A stretch of 64,000 nt of DNA. It comes from Kalmanozyma brasiliensis GHG001. Taxonomy: Eukaryota; Basidiomycota; Ustilaginomycetes; Ustilaginales. Below the pieces are notes generated by a model. The model saw only the letters and a list, made by a program, of their open reading frames with translations, did no database searches and was not told where the DNA came from. Position 1 is the first letter of the stretch; the number at the start of each line of letters is the position of its first letter. The DNA is taken from the NCBI RefSeq assembly GCF_000497045.1, contig NW_015961991.1, forward strand, positions 372,812-436,811, given 5' to 3'. The position numbers and the translations under genes are program-made. This document shows positions 49,064 through 57,707 of this stretch, piece after piece.

Positions 49064-49429
49064 TCAAGGTCGTCGTTGAGGAGGAGGAGCCGAGCTCTCG
49101 GCCCCGGTGTGCTCACGAATGCGCTTCCTTTCTGCCAAAACATCGGGCGCAGGACGACGAGGCGAGCTAGGTGGAGCAGTCACCCCGTCTCGAGGAGGAG
49201 GCAAACCGAAGTCGGCCCGGTGCGGGGGAGGTGTCTCGGTGCGCACATGGACGCGAGCGAGCCTGGCAGCTAGGTCGGACATGAAGTCGCGATCGCGTTC
49301 AGAAGCAGCCGTGACTGCGCGAAGCACGCTCTCTGCGTCATCAATGCCGCCGACAGGCAGACCGGGAGCTGCACGGACGAGATTGATGCCAACCAGAGCG
49401 GCAAGGAGGAGAAGGAAGGAGACGTTCAT
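49064..49429 (-). CDS. Small secreted cysteine-free protein, unknown function
   Basis: The 121-residue protein starts with a strong signal peptide (MNVSFLLLLAALVGINLVRA, cleavage expected before APG). The mature part of about 100 residues has no cysteine: an acidic/helical segment (GIDDAESVLRAV, RDFMSDLAARLARVHV), then a Pro/Arg-rich, probably disordered tail. No family is recognised. Small secreted proteins of this kind are common effector candidates in plant-associated fungi, but nothing here proves that role. The ATG at 49429 is chosen because it begins the signal peptide and has a TATA box 64 bp upstream. Confidence 0.68.
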   Translation of the reverse strand: MNVSFLLLLAALVGINLVRAAPGLPVGGIDDAESVLRAVTAASERDRDFMSDLAARLARVHVRTETPPPHRADFGLPPPRDGVTAPPSSPRRPAPDVLAERKRIREHTGAESSAPPPQRRP

Positions 49430-49492
49430 CGCGAATGGCCGATGCAGGTGCTGGATGATATTGAGACAAGTCAAATCATACCAGCGCTTGCT

Positions 49493-49498
49493 CTTATA
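49493..49498 (-). promoter_or_regulatory. TATA-like box of the small secreted protein gene
   Basis: TATAAG on the minus strand about 64 bases before the ATG at 49429, matching the spacing seen at the purple acid phosphatase gene. Confidence 0.45.
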
Positions 49499-49534
49499 CC
49501 TGTGAGAGCGTGGTCTTTCGAGCACAAATTTCAA

Positions 49535-50460
49535 GCTTGAGTCAAAATCTCAAGGCCAACTCCTTTCTCCATAGCCCACCAGCCCCGTTGGCGGCAACGA
49601 GTCGCATGTGTGGCAATGCGGCGAAAGTTTCGCGCTCAAGAACGAAGGAGGCCCACCAGGAACCGCTGTCCCCCAACGGTCAAGCGATGCTGGCTGAACC
49701 CGCCTTACTCTGTGAATCACAACGGCTTGAGCAGATAGGTAAGGATTCCCAGTTGGCTAGGCGATGCCCGCATGATGAAAGCTCATTTCGACGATGAGCG
49801 AAAAGAAGCCAATCCCACGCTCTTTTGACCTTGCTGTAAAAGTGTTGTGGTCGATGAAGGCGGGTCCAACACTCGCTCCCACGAGCTGAATACATCTGTG
49901 CAATGGTGTGCGCCAACTTACCCCCTTGCCGACTGTCACGAACAACAACTTCCCATTGATGAAGGAGCAGAGTCACTCGTCAACATGGTAACGTGTGGAG
50001 ATTGCAATATGTTAGACCGTGGCCCCAGCCCCGAGCCCCGAAATCTCACGCGCGAAAAATTGCCCCTGCTTTCGGCAAGCACGGAAAGAGCTCTTACCAG
50101 GTTGAATGAGTTTCGGGCGAGAGGAAGCAGAGCTCGGGACGCCACGAGCTGGAAATGTCGGCAACGGCGTTGGTTGACATCTGTACCCGCATGCACCCCA
50201 CACTCGCTCAGTCCTGCATGACGCTGCCGCCGCTGAGTTAGCTTGGTATCTCAGCTGAGAGTAGGTCGAGCCCCGAACTCTGCTGTCAAACGACACTGTG
50301 TTCGCTTGTCGGCAGTGTTGCTCCGTTGCAGATAGTCGTCTTATCCGCGTATGTGAGCTTGTGAGCAGTCCGAGGCAACCGTCTACTGTAGGATCTGGGT
50401 TTTGCGCGGTGTGGGGCAACGCTTTCCCCACACCGTCGGGTCGCTGACAATGTCGAGTAG
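49535..50460. other. Divergent intergenic region before the P450 gene
   Basis: The open frame at 49847-50221 has no domain and atypical codon use, so I do not call it. Nothing else is recognised. Confidence 0.5.
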
Positions 50461-50467
50461 TATATAG
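50461..50467 (+). promoter_or_regulatory. TATA-like box of the P450 gene
   Basis: TATATAG lies 123 bases before the ATG at 50584, followed by a C/T-rich leader. Confidence 0.45.
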
Positions 50468-50583
50468 AGCTTGTCCTCAACGGTCCTGTTCCAACCACGC
50501 CCCTTCAGGCTCATCCTTCATCTCACCCCCCTCCCATCAAACAGAGTGATCCATAACAGTGTCTGCCGAGTCACATCTTCATC

Positions 50584-52212
50584 ATGACAAACGAAAGCTC
50601 CGTGGTGGGCACCATCGCCGCGACCGTCTTCACCCCTCTCTCCGGCCTGCCCTTCCTCCTGCAGCTCTACATCGGCACGATCATCCTCACCTCAGGGTGG
50701 ATGCTCTACAACCTCGCTCTCTCGCCCCTCTCTCGCTACCCAGGTCCACTCTCTGCGCGTCTGGGCATCCCCTTCTGGCGCTTCTATCACGCCCTCCAAG
50801 GCGACTACGCACCCGCCCTCTACGCCCTTCACAAGCATCACGGTCCCATCGTCCGAATCGGACCCACTCACCTCTCCTTCTCCGACCCTGCCGCCATGAA
50901 CTCGATCTACAGCCTCTCGGACGGTACCTCGTCGCGCTTCCGCAAATCCTCCTTCTACCGTTCCTTCCAGGTGTTCAAATCGCACCCGTCGATCTTCAGC
51001 GAGCGGGATCCAGCGGCACACTCGAAGCGTCGTCGAGCCGTCGCCAGTGCCTACAGCATGAACAGCCTGGTGAAGCTCGAAGAGTACGTGGAGGACGTAT
51101 CCGAGTTGCTGCTGAAACGACTCGAGGAGCTGGTCGAGACGCAATCCATCGAAGCGGGAGGGACGAAAGCGGTGCAGCTCGATCCTTGGTTTCACTTTTT
51201 CGCCATGGATGTGGTGGGTGAACTGGCGTTCGGGCAGGGATTCAACCTGTTGCATCGAGGCAAAGATGATGAGCGGTTCCTGACGGGAGTGTTGAACCTG
51301 TCCCAGTGGGGAGCGGTAGCGGGATGCTTGCCGTGGGTGTCGAGTTGGGTGCTGTGGCTCTTCCCCCGCGTGACCGGGCAGCCGGGAGGAAGTGTTATTG
51401 GAGATATGACAACGTCAAGGATCCAAACAAGGTATGCCGAGGTGGAGGACAATGGTGGTGTGGCGTCAAGACCCGACATGCTCACCAAGTTCATGGACGC
51501 CCGAGACCCCGATACGAAGGAGAAATACTCGATGAAACAGGTGCTCTTCTCCGCTTCGTCGGTCATGTCTGCCGGGTCGGATACGACGGCGACGAGCCTG
51601 ACAATCTTTTTCGGCTACCTGCTCGACAACCCCACGTGCTACGCAAAATTGCGCGAGGAGATCAACGCGGCAGTTGATGCTGGAAACCTTTCGTCCCCGG
51701 TCAAGTACGCGAAGGGCGCGCAGCTCGAGTATCTGCAAGCATGCATCAAGGAGGCGCTTCGACTGTCACCGCCGATCTCGATGGATCTCCCCCGCTATGT
51801 GCCCGCTGAAGGCGCCATCATCGGCTCCAATCCGCACCTGATTCCCGGAGGAACGACGGTGGGGATCAGCCCCTACGTTCTGCACCGCAACACGTCGGCT
51901 TTTGGCCCTGACGCAGAGTCGTACCGTCCCGAACGCTGGCTCGAGGGCGGCGAGGAGGGCCGCAAATCTCTCGAGCGCTACAACATGACTTTCGGCGGCG
52001 GATCCCGCGCGTGCATCGGTAAGAACATCAGTCTGATGGAGCTCTCCAAGGTCATTCCCGAGATACTGCTCCGATACGACATCAAGAAGCCGGCTGTCAT
52101 CCCGCAGGTGGTGTCGCAAAAGGGGACCAGGCAGCCCTCATTCCAGGGTAGGAGCGCGTGGTTCCTCGAGGCGCACAATCTGTTTGTCGAGCTCGTGCCG
52201 CTTTCCGTCTAG
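50584..52212 (+). CDS. Cytochrome P450 monooxygenase
   Basis: The 542-residue enzyme has an N-terminal membrane anchor (about 22-45, LQLYIGTIILTSGWMLYNLAL region) followed by the Pro-rich hinge RYPGP. Standard P450 landmarks are present: the I-helix SAGSDTTATSL near 330, the K-helix KEALR (ExxR) near 393, a PERW segment near 450, and the heme loop FGGGSRACIG with the ligand Cys477. It resembles pisatin demethylase/benzoate-hydroxylase-like fungal P450 clans. It would sit on the ER and use NADPH-P450 reductase. No biosynthetic partners surround it, so the substrate is unknown. It is intronless and its stop is only 40 bp from that of the convergent HPP gene. Confidence 0.92.
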   Translation: MTNESSVVGTIAATVFTPLSGLPFLLQLYIGTIILTSGWMLYNLALSPLSRYPGPLSARLGIPFWRFYHALQGDYAPALYALHKHHGPIVRIGPTHLSFSDPAAMNSIYSLSDGTSSRFRKSSFYRSFQVFKSHPSIFSERDPAAHSKRRRAVASAYSMNSLVKLEEYVEDVSELLLKRLEELVETQSIEAGGTKAVQLDPWFHFFAMDVVGELAFGQGFNLLHRGKDDERFLTGVLNLSQWGAVAGCLPWVSSWVLWLFPRVTGQPGGSVIGDMTTSRIQTRYAEVEDNGGVASRPDMLTKFMDARDPDTKEKYSMKQVLFSASSVMSAGSDTTATSLTIFFGYLLDNPTCYAKLREEINAAVDAGNLSSPVKYAKGAQLEYLQACIKEALRLSPPISMDLPRYVPAEGAIIGSNPHLIPGGTTVGISPYVLHRNTSAFGPDAESYRPERWLEGGEEGRKSLERYNMTFGGGSRACIGKNISLMELSKVIPEILLRYDIKKPAVIPQVVSQKGTRQPSFQGRSAWFLEAHNLFVELVPLSV

Positions 52213-52252
52213 TGCGAATGATATCTTATTGATGCAATGTCTGTGTGTGTAT

Positions 52253-53563
52253 CTACGTCGACTTGGTGGTCATCTTCGCGGGGTTGCGAATGGTTCTTTC
52301 GAAACCGGGAAACTTGACCCTAAAATCTCTCTGATCGAACTTATGCCCATCTGGCCACAACCAGTAGTGTGGGTACCTGGCCCTGCCCAAATTCATCCAG
52401 AGCATCGCCCACGCTTCCATGATCACCCCGCTTAGCAGCACCACAGGCAAGTAATGCCAACCCAACTTGATCACCGGAGGACTGGTCGCAGCCAACAACG
52501 CGGTCGCTCCTCCCGGTGGATGAACGGTATCCGTCAAAATCATCACGCACAGCGCTGTACCCGTCGCCACCCCGCCTGCGATCCACACCAGGCTGTGACT
52601 CGAATCGATCAGGTCCGGATTGTAGTTGCCGTTCAACGCGAAGAGTTTGGTGATGCATACGGCGGTGAGGGCGGAGAGGAATTGACCGCCCATGAACGCC
52701 TTCGGTTGACCCAAGGGCGAGGCAGGGGTGCCGTAGAGGATGACGGATGAAGCGCCAAAGGAACCGATGACGATCGGCGCCGTCCAGGGCGTGATCGGGT
52801 CGTTGGAGGACGAGGCGAATTGGTTCCAGCGGGAAAAGGTGATCATGACAAAGCTGAGACCGAGGCAGGCACCAATCCATGCCCAGAGGAGGGTTTCGAT
52901 TTTGCGAGGGAGCGCTTCGACGGGACGAATCAGGGCGCGGTTCTCGGTACTTTTGCGTCGATAGCCGAGGAGGTGCGCGATGGGGTACGGGATGCGCGAG
53001 AGAAGCGGCACACGTTTCGGCGCGGACTGCGACTCGACGTCCTTTTCCTTACTGGCGGCGCTGCCAGCGGTCGAGGAGGGCACCTGTTGAGCTGTGGGCA
53101 GCTGAGCTGGGTCGATGGGAGGTGCAGCTGCGGGAGCAGTGCTGTTGATGATGGTGGTACCTGCGGAGCGAGATGCCGAGTCCTCCTCTGCGGTCGAGGT
53201 CAGCTTGCGGGATTTGGACTCTGCTCTCGCCTTACGCTTGTCGGCATCCACGTCGTCCTCGTCGGAAAAGACGAATCCGTCCTCGTCATCCAGACTTCCT
53301 CGGACGGTTCTTGACTCGCTCCTCCATCGTTCTTGTGCGACTCCTGCGGGCTCGTTTTCGTTATAGATCTGGTAAACACGCTGACGAGGACGACCGAGGA
53401 AGCTCGCGCGCGAGGAAGAGCGATTGTTCTGTCGGGGCAGCTGTTCCGATGAAGATCCGACAAAGTTGGCGCGGCCTCGGGAGCGAGACCGTGGCAGTCG
53501 ATCGGGCGAGGCGTCGTTGACCGCGGTGGGTGCTGGAGAGAGCGAGTCTGCAGCTCGACGCAT
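52253..53563 (-). CDS. HPP-family integral membrane protein
   Basis: The 436-residue protein has a polar, Ser/Arg-rich N-terminus (about 1-190), then an HPP domain with five hydrophobic segments between residues about 235 and 410. The name-giving motif is intact in TDTVHPPGGATALLA near 350, and the GSFGASSVILYGTP segment near 275 is also typical. Plant and cyanobacterial HPP proteins transport nitrite into chloroplasts; the fungal members are uncharacterised, so transport of a small anion is a guess. The C-terminus is charged. It converges on the P450 gene with a 40 bp gap. Confidence 0.85.
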   Translation of the reverse strand: MRRAADSLSPAPTAVNDASPDRLPRSRSRGRANFVGSSSEQLPRQNNRSSSRASFLGRPRQRVYQIYNENEPAGVAQERWRSESRTVRGSLDDEDGFVFSDEDDVDADKRKARAESKSRKLTSTAEEDSASRSAGTTIINSTAPAAAPPIDPAQLPTAQQVPSSTAGSAASKEKDVESQSAPKRVPLLSRIPYPIAHLLGYRRKSTENRALIRPVEALPRKIETLLWAWIGACLGLSFVMITFSRWNQFASSSNDPITPWTAPIVIGSFGASSVILYGTPASPLGQPKAFMGGQFLSALTAVCITKLFALNGNYNPDLIDSSHSLVWIAGGVATGTALCVMILTDTVHPPGGATALLAATSPPVIKLGWHYLPVVLLSGVIMEAWAMLWMNLGRARYPHYWLWPDGHKFDQRDFRVKFPGFERTIRNPAKMTTKST

Positions 53564-54145
53564 GGTGGGGGTGTCTATGTCTATTGTTGGGCGGTTGTGG
53601 TGCAGGCGGATGAAGAGGGAATAGCGATGCTCTAGATCATCGGCGTGGTTGAGAGAAGTGGTGGAAGGAAAGGGAGCTGTGTGATCTGGCTGGCCCTTGG
53701 GTCGTCACTAGATGGCCGAGATGGATGGAGGACGAGATGCCGAATCAAGGCAAATGCCGCACCGAAGCAAAGTGGAGTGAGTTGAGATGCCTGCGGTTGA
53801 GAGTGAGAGCGAAGGCGATTTCGGCGGTAGGCGGGCCATGTCCGAAGGGAGTCAGCTGAATCTCACAGACTGCAGCGCGACGCAATGACGAGCAGCCGAG
53901 CTGAAGACCAGCAAGCGAAGGTGGGGAAAGGGTCGTTCAAGCGTCTTTGCTTTGGTACGACGCTGTGTAATGCTGCCACGGCGACCCACAACCGGCACAG
54001 GTCACATGAGTCTCACAAAAATCAAGAAATTAAATTCATTTTCTTAATCAAAGATTCCACTGAAAAAGCTCGAGACCAACACCTTCCACCGGTCATCGTC
54101 CAACACCACACCTTTGCACTCCTACTCCTTGAATGTTGCGGCCAC
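53564..54145. other. Divergent promoter region of the HPP and GNAT genes
   Basis: 582 bp without a supported gene. The GNAT frame stays open back to 53885, but that stretch is A/T-richer and lacks domain sequence. Confidence 0.5.
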
Positions 54146-55165
54146 ATGGATCGCAAACGGAAGCAATATGAGCTCGTCGCTGACCTCAAGCAGTACGACG
54201 AGACGCTCGAGGCTCTTGAAAATGGCATCTTTGCCGTCAATCATTTGATGCCCGACTCGGACTTTCGCCGCCGCTCCAGCTCCAGCTCCAGCCCGAATGT
54301 CGACTTGCTCGCCACCCCATCGCCTCTCCCATTGAGCGCCTCGAGCAGCACGGGAGCCGTCGAAAAAGAAGCATTTCTGAAAGACCTTCGCGAGTTCTTC
54401 GTCTTGGTTGGCAAACACAGAGATGCTGTCGCTGCTGATCTTCACAAGGCCAAGAGCAGCATGTTGGCTGGTGGCAGTTGGAAGGGCGTTCCTTCGTCGA
54501 TCGCCAACTTGCTTACCCTCACAGAGCTTCGCAAAGCAGCTTGGGCGCGCATCTACGCCAGTGGTCTCGCTACGGGTGATGCAGCCATTTCCACCACCCG
54601 CGTTCCTTCATGGAAGCAGTTCGACACGCTCATGATCAAACGCCATCGCTACATCGCCGTCGACCCAAAGGACAACCGCACCCTCGGCTGGATCGCCTGC
54701 TCCGACCCCCATCCCCAAATCAGCATGTTTTACGACGACGACGACTCGATCGAAGTAGCAGCCGAAGATGAGAGACGGTCCAGATGCGCAGAGCTGCAGG
54801 TGATGGTGGCGGAAGCGGAGAGGGGAAGAGGCGTCGGCATGTATCTAGTCAACGCTCTCTTGACATCTCTCGAGACGGACAGAAGGTTTTCGACCGTACA
54901 AGCGAGCTTCTTTCCCGAGAACGTTGGGGCAAGAAAGCTGTTTATCAAGTGCGGCTTCGATTCGGTCAGCACGAGAAAGAATGCCGTCAAGATGCTCGAC
55001 GGACCCAGTAAGGGATCTTGCAGAGACCTCCTGACTGTCGACATCAAGCTCACGTCCGCAGCGCAACAGAGCCAGCAGGAACCATCGTCGAGCTCAACAG
55101 AGGCTCCAGCATCCATCGACACCATCGATCCAAACGCCGTGCTCAAGCGGCCTCGACTGCAATGA
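54146..55165 (+). CDS. GNAT-family N-acetyltransferase
   Basis: From the ATG at 54146 the protein has 339 residues. The N-terminal half has a coiled region (KRKQYELVADLKQYDETLEAL) and a Ser run. The acetyltransferase core lies at about 155-290: LGWIACSDPHPQIS, then motif A, AELQVMVAEAERGRGVGMYLVNALL, with the acetyl-CoA loop RGRGVG near 231, and NVGARKLFIKCGFDSVS as motif B. The tail is low complexity and ends in a basic KRPRL, possibly nuclear. It would transfer acetyl from acetyl-CoA to an unknown amine. Its stop codon is 63 bp from the convergent gene. Confidence 0.8.
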   Translation: MDRKRKQYELVADLKQYDETLEALENGIFAVNHLMPDSDFRRRSSSSSSPNVDLLATPSPLPLSASSSTGAVEKEAFLKDLREFFVLVGKHRDAVAADLHKAKSSMLAGGSWKGVPSSIANLLTLTELRKAAWARIYASGLATGDAAISTTRVPSWKQFDTLMIKRHRYIAVDPKDNRTLGWIACSDPHPQISMFYDDDDSIEVAAEDERRSRCAELQVMVAEAERGRGVGMYLVNALLTSLETDRRFSTVQASFFPENVGARKLFIKCGFDSVSTRKNAVKMLDGPSKGSCRDLLTVDIKLTSAAQQSQQEPSSSSTEAPASIDTIDPNAVLKRPRLQ

Positions 55166-55228
55166 CCCTTCGCCTCGCAAGATAGCTAACGCTTCCAAAT
55201 GTATTTGTATGGAATCATGTCACCGTTG

Positions 55229-56869
55229 TCACGATTGTTGCCTCGAATGACCGAATCCTTCCAGTCCGAGCTCCTCCTCTCTCCCCGCTGGTGTTCTGAC
55301 CGCGATATCCCTCCTCTCGTCGCCTTCCTCTCCGTCTAGACCCAAAAAGTCTCTCCTCCTGTCTTCTTGCATTCCTCGAACGGACAGTCCGCGCAGGAAG
55401 GCGCCCGTCGACAATCGTCTCTGCATGCCGCTCCTCGGTGTGGCTGCGCCCGAGTCCAAATGATGCTCATCGGCGAGGTGGAACGTGTCGTGCTGCGGGC
55501 CGTCTTCCAGCTCGTGTGGATGGTGTCCATTCGGAAGATGAGCCTGCTTTGTAGCGTTCTGCGCATGGGCAGCTTCGAGTGCAGCAGCCGCTTCTTCGGC
55601 ATCCGGATCTTCCGAGATGGACAAACTTCGCATCGGCGCGCTGGGGCTGGCCGCTCGACGTGGTGTCTGATCGCCACCACCTTGTGGCAGCTTCTTGGCT
55701 GTATCCGAGACTTGACCCGTCGACACCTTGGTGCTGTGTGATGACGATTCGTTGGCCATCTTGAGTTCTCCCGTTTCGGGGTCTGCCACGGGCGCACCTT
55801 CTTTCGGAAAGGCCTTGTGGGGTCGGTCGAATGCGGCTGCTCTCTCTGCCGCTTTCTGGTCTGCGCTATCGACAGTCGGCTTGGATTTGGCACCGGCGCT
55901 GGCGTCATCGCTCGTGTTACCGCCACGAATGAACTTCCACGCCTTGGAAGCGCCTTTCCCGAGCACCTCGCCCACGTCCACCACGTCGTCGTGCTTCGGA
56001 TGCGCATTGGGGTTGTACCAGCTTTGGGAGCCGTGCACATGCTGCGGCGTGAAGGACTGTCTTGGCGGTGCCGCTGTTCCTTGCGACTGCAACAGGTGCG
56101 ATCGAGCAGCAACACCGATGGTGATGGAATTCGCACGCTTCAGCCGCCCGGACACGGGGAGCGGAGCGAACTTGATCGCTGCGCTGCTGCTGCTCGAGGT
56201 GGTGGATGCGACCGAATCGCCTCTGGTTCTGTTGGGTATCGAAGAAGCACCTCGCCCTCTCTCCCACGCTGAGCTGGATTCGGATGTAAAGGAGCGAGAG
56301 AGATCCGATTCCCCGGCCTCGCTGGGCGTACCGAGACTGCTCTCCTTATCGCTGCCGTAGCCGGACTCGCTCGCACTGTCAGGGGGACCCATGAGGTTGG
56401 AGGTGGGCACGATGCCATCGCCGGCCGTAGCATGCTTTCCGCGTGGATCGTAGTCGAGCACTTCGCCGCCTTCAAAATCGTGATCGCGTGGTTCGGAGCG
56501 CTTGAACGTCTTGCCTAGCTTCTTGCCGTCTTTGACCTTGATCTGACGACCAGGCGTAGGTGGTGGGAGAAAGGTCGCCTTGAGAGCAGCTTTGAAGCCA
56601 GATTCGCTGCCCGATCGTGAAGGCTTGCGGGGAAGTACATCGTTTGGGTTGTCAAGAATGCTCTTCAGCTTGGGCTGAGAGCTGTCGGATCGGATGCGTG
56701 CGCTGGTGGACGAGTCCGAGGTGATGTCGTCTGTTGACAAGGCTTCGGATTCGGGTGATGCGGTGGATAGGAAGACCGAGTCTTGCTTGGTGGGCGAGTC
56801 GGAGAGCGCTTTGCCGCCGCTCATGGTGTGCTGACCCTGTGATGGAATGGATTGTGGTGCAACAGACAT
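55229..56869 (-). CDS. Disordered Ser-rich hypothetical protein
   Basis: The 546-residue protein is not assigned to a characterised family. It is Ser/Asp/Gly-rich and predicted disordered, with a few ordered-looking stretches: PPTPGRQIKVKDGKKLGKTF near 100, EVLDYDPRGKH near 137, KFAPLPVSGRLKRANSITIG near 235 and VVDVGEVLGKGASKAWKFIRGG near 300. These blocks look like conserved short linear motifs between variable spacers, and many SP and RRxS sites are present. No signal peptide or membrane span. A regulatory or scaffold role is possible but unsupported. Confidence 0.6.
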   Translation of the reverse strand: MSVAPQSIPSQGQHTMSGGKALSDSPTKQDSVFLSTASPESEALSTDDITSDSSTSARIRSDSSQPKLKSILDNPNDVLPRKPSRSGSESGFKAALKATFLPPPTPGRQIKVKDGKKLGKTFKRSEPRDHDFEGGEVLDYDPRGKHATAGDGIVPTSNLMGPPDSASESGYGSDKESSLGTPSEAGESDLSRSFTSESSSAWERGRGASSIPNRTRGDSVASTTSSSSSAAIKFAPLPVSGRLKRANSITIGVAARSHLLQSQGTAAPPRQSFTPQHVHGSQSWYNPNAHPKHDDVVDVGEVLGKGASKAWKFIRGGNTSDDASAGAKSKPTVDSADQKAAERAAAFDRPHKAFPKEGAPVADPETGELKMANESSSHSTKVSTGQVSDTAKKLPQGGGDQTPRRAASPSAPMRSLSISEDPDAEEAAAALEAAHAQNATKQAHLPNGHHPHELEDGPQHDTFHLADEHHLDSGAATPRSGMQRRLSTGAFLRGLSVRGMQEDRRRDFLGLDGEEGDERRDIAVRTPAGREEELGLEGFGHSRQQS

Positions 56870-57707
56870 GATGTGCGGTGCAGCCTGTGGCTTTAGAATG
56901 TATGTTGGAGGAATTTGTCAGGACGAGGGCATATTGGTCCTCGTGATGTATGATAAGGAGGATAGTTGGTGGGACTCGAAGGTCGAAAGGTCGATGACGA
57001 CAAAGCCGAGAGCCGTGCGTGGGGGGAAAGAGAGGAGGCCGAACCCTTAAAATCGCACTTTCCTAGGCGAGTCTCGGATAGTGACAACCGTGAGCAGCCA
57101 GCTTGAGAATCGATTGTAGTTGCCGTCGCACGGATGCACACAGGCGGGAAAAAAAGGCACAGCGATGCAGCAGGAAAATCTGGAGAAATTCCATTCGCCC
57201 CGTCCTGGTTGGCTGCCTCGCCCCCACCTTTTTTCCTTTTCTTCTCAAAAAAACCAAATGTCCTCGAAATTGGCCGGTGACAGCGATTGTTGGTCGTAGG
57301 ATCGACTCGTGCTGGCTGTGCGTACAAGCTTGTGTTCCTTGAGGTACACTCAGAAATAGCTTTGTGTGCAGGCCAGACCTTCTTGCTGATAGGTGGTCGG
57401 CATCGCTTTGCAAAAGGAGCGGACCTCGCTTGATATCATTGCAGCACGGTTAAGACGGAATGCCACTTCAGTCAGCCATCTGCGTCATTCGCCGTGGCCG
57501 TGGAAATTCGAGTCCATTGGCCAGAGGTATCTCGGCCTAACACTTAGGCCGAAACCATTGATTTTGCCATGGGGCGTCCACGTGCATATCATCTTCCGAC
57601 GCTTCTTCGAGGGCGTTCAAGGGTCTCTGCATGGACAATAAACCAGGTAGCCTTCCATCCTCGACATCACTAGCGCCGGCTGGAAGCCACATACCGCCGA
57701 GCTCACC
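56870..57707. other. Divergent intergenic region before the chromate-type transporter
   Basis: 838 bp with A/T-rich runs near 57230-57260. No gene or clear TATA box. Confidence 0.5.

Noticed and set aside
49847..50221. 124-codon frame upstream of the P450 gene
   Set aside because: No domain, atypical codon use and no promoter-like context.
50584..53563. Secondary-metabolite cluster around the P450
   Set aside because: Neighbours are an HPP membrane protein, a GNAT and unrelated genes; no synthase, regulator or tailoring set is present.
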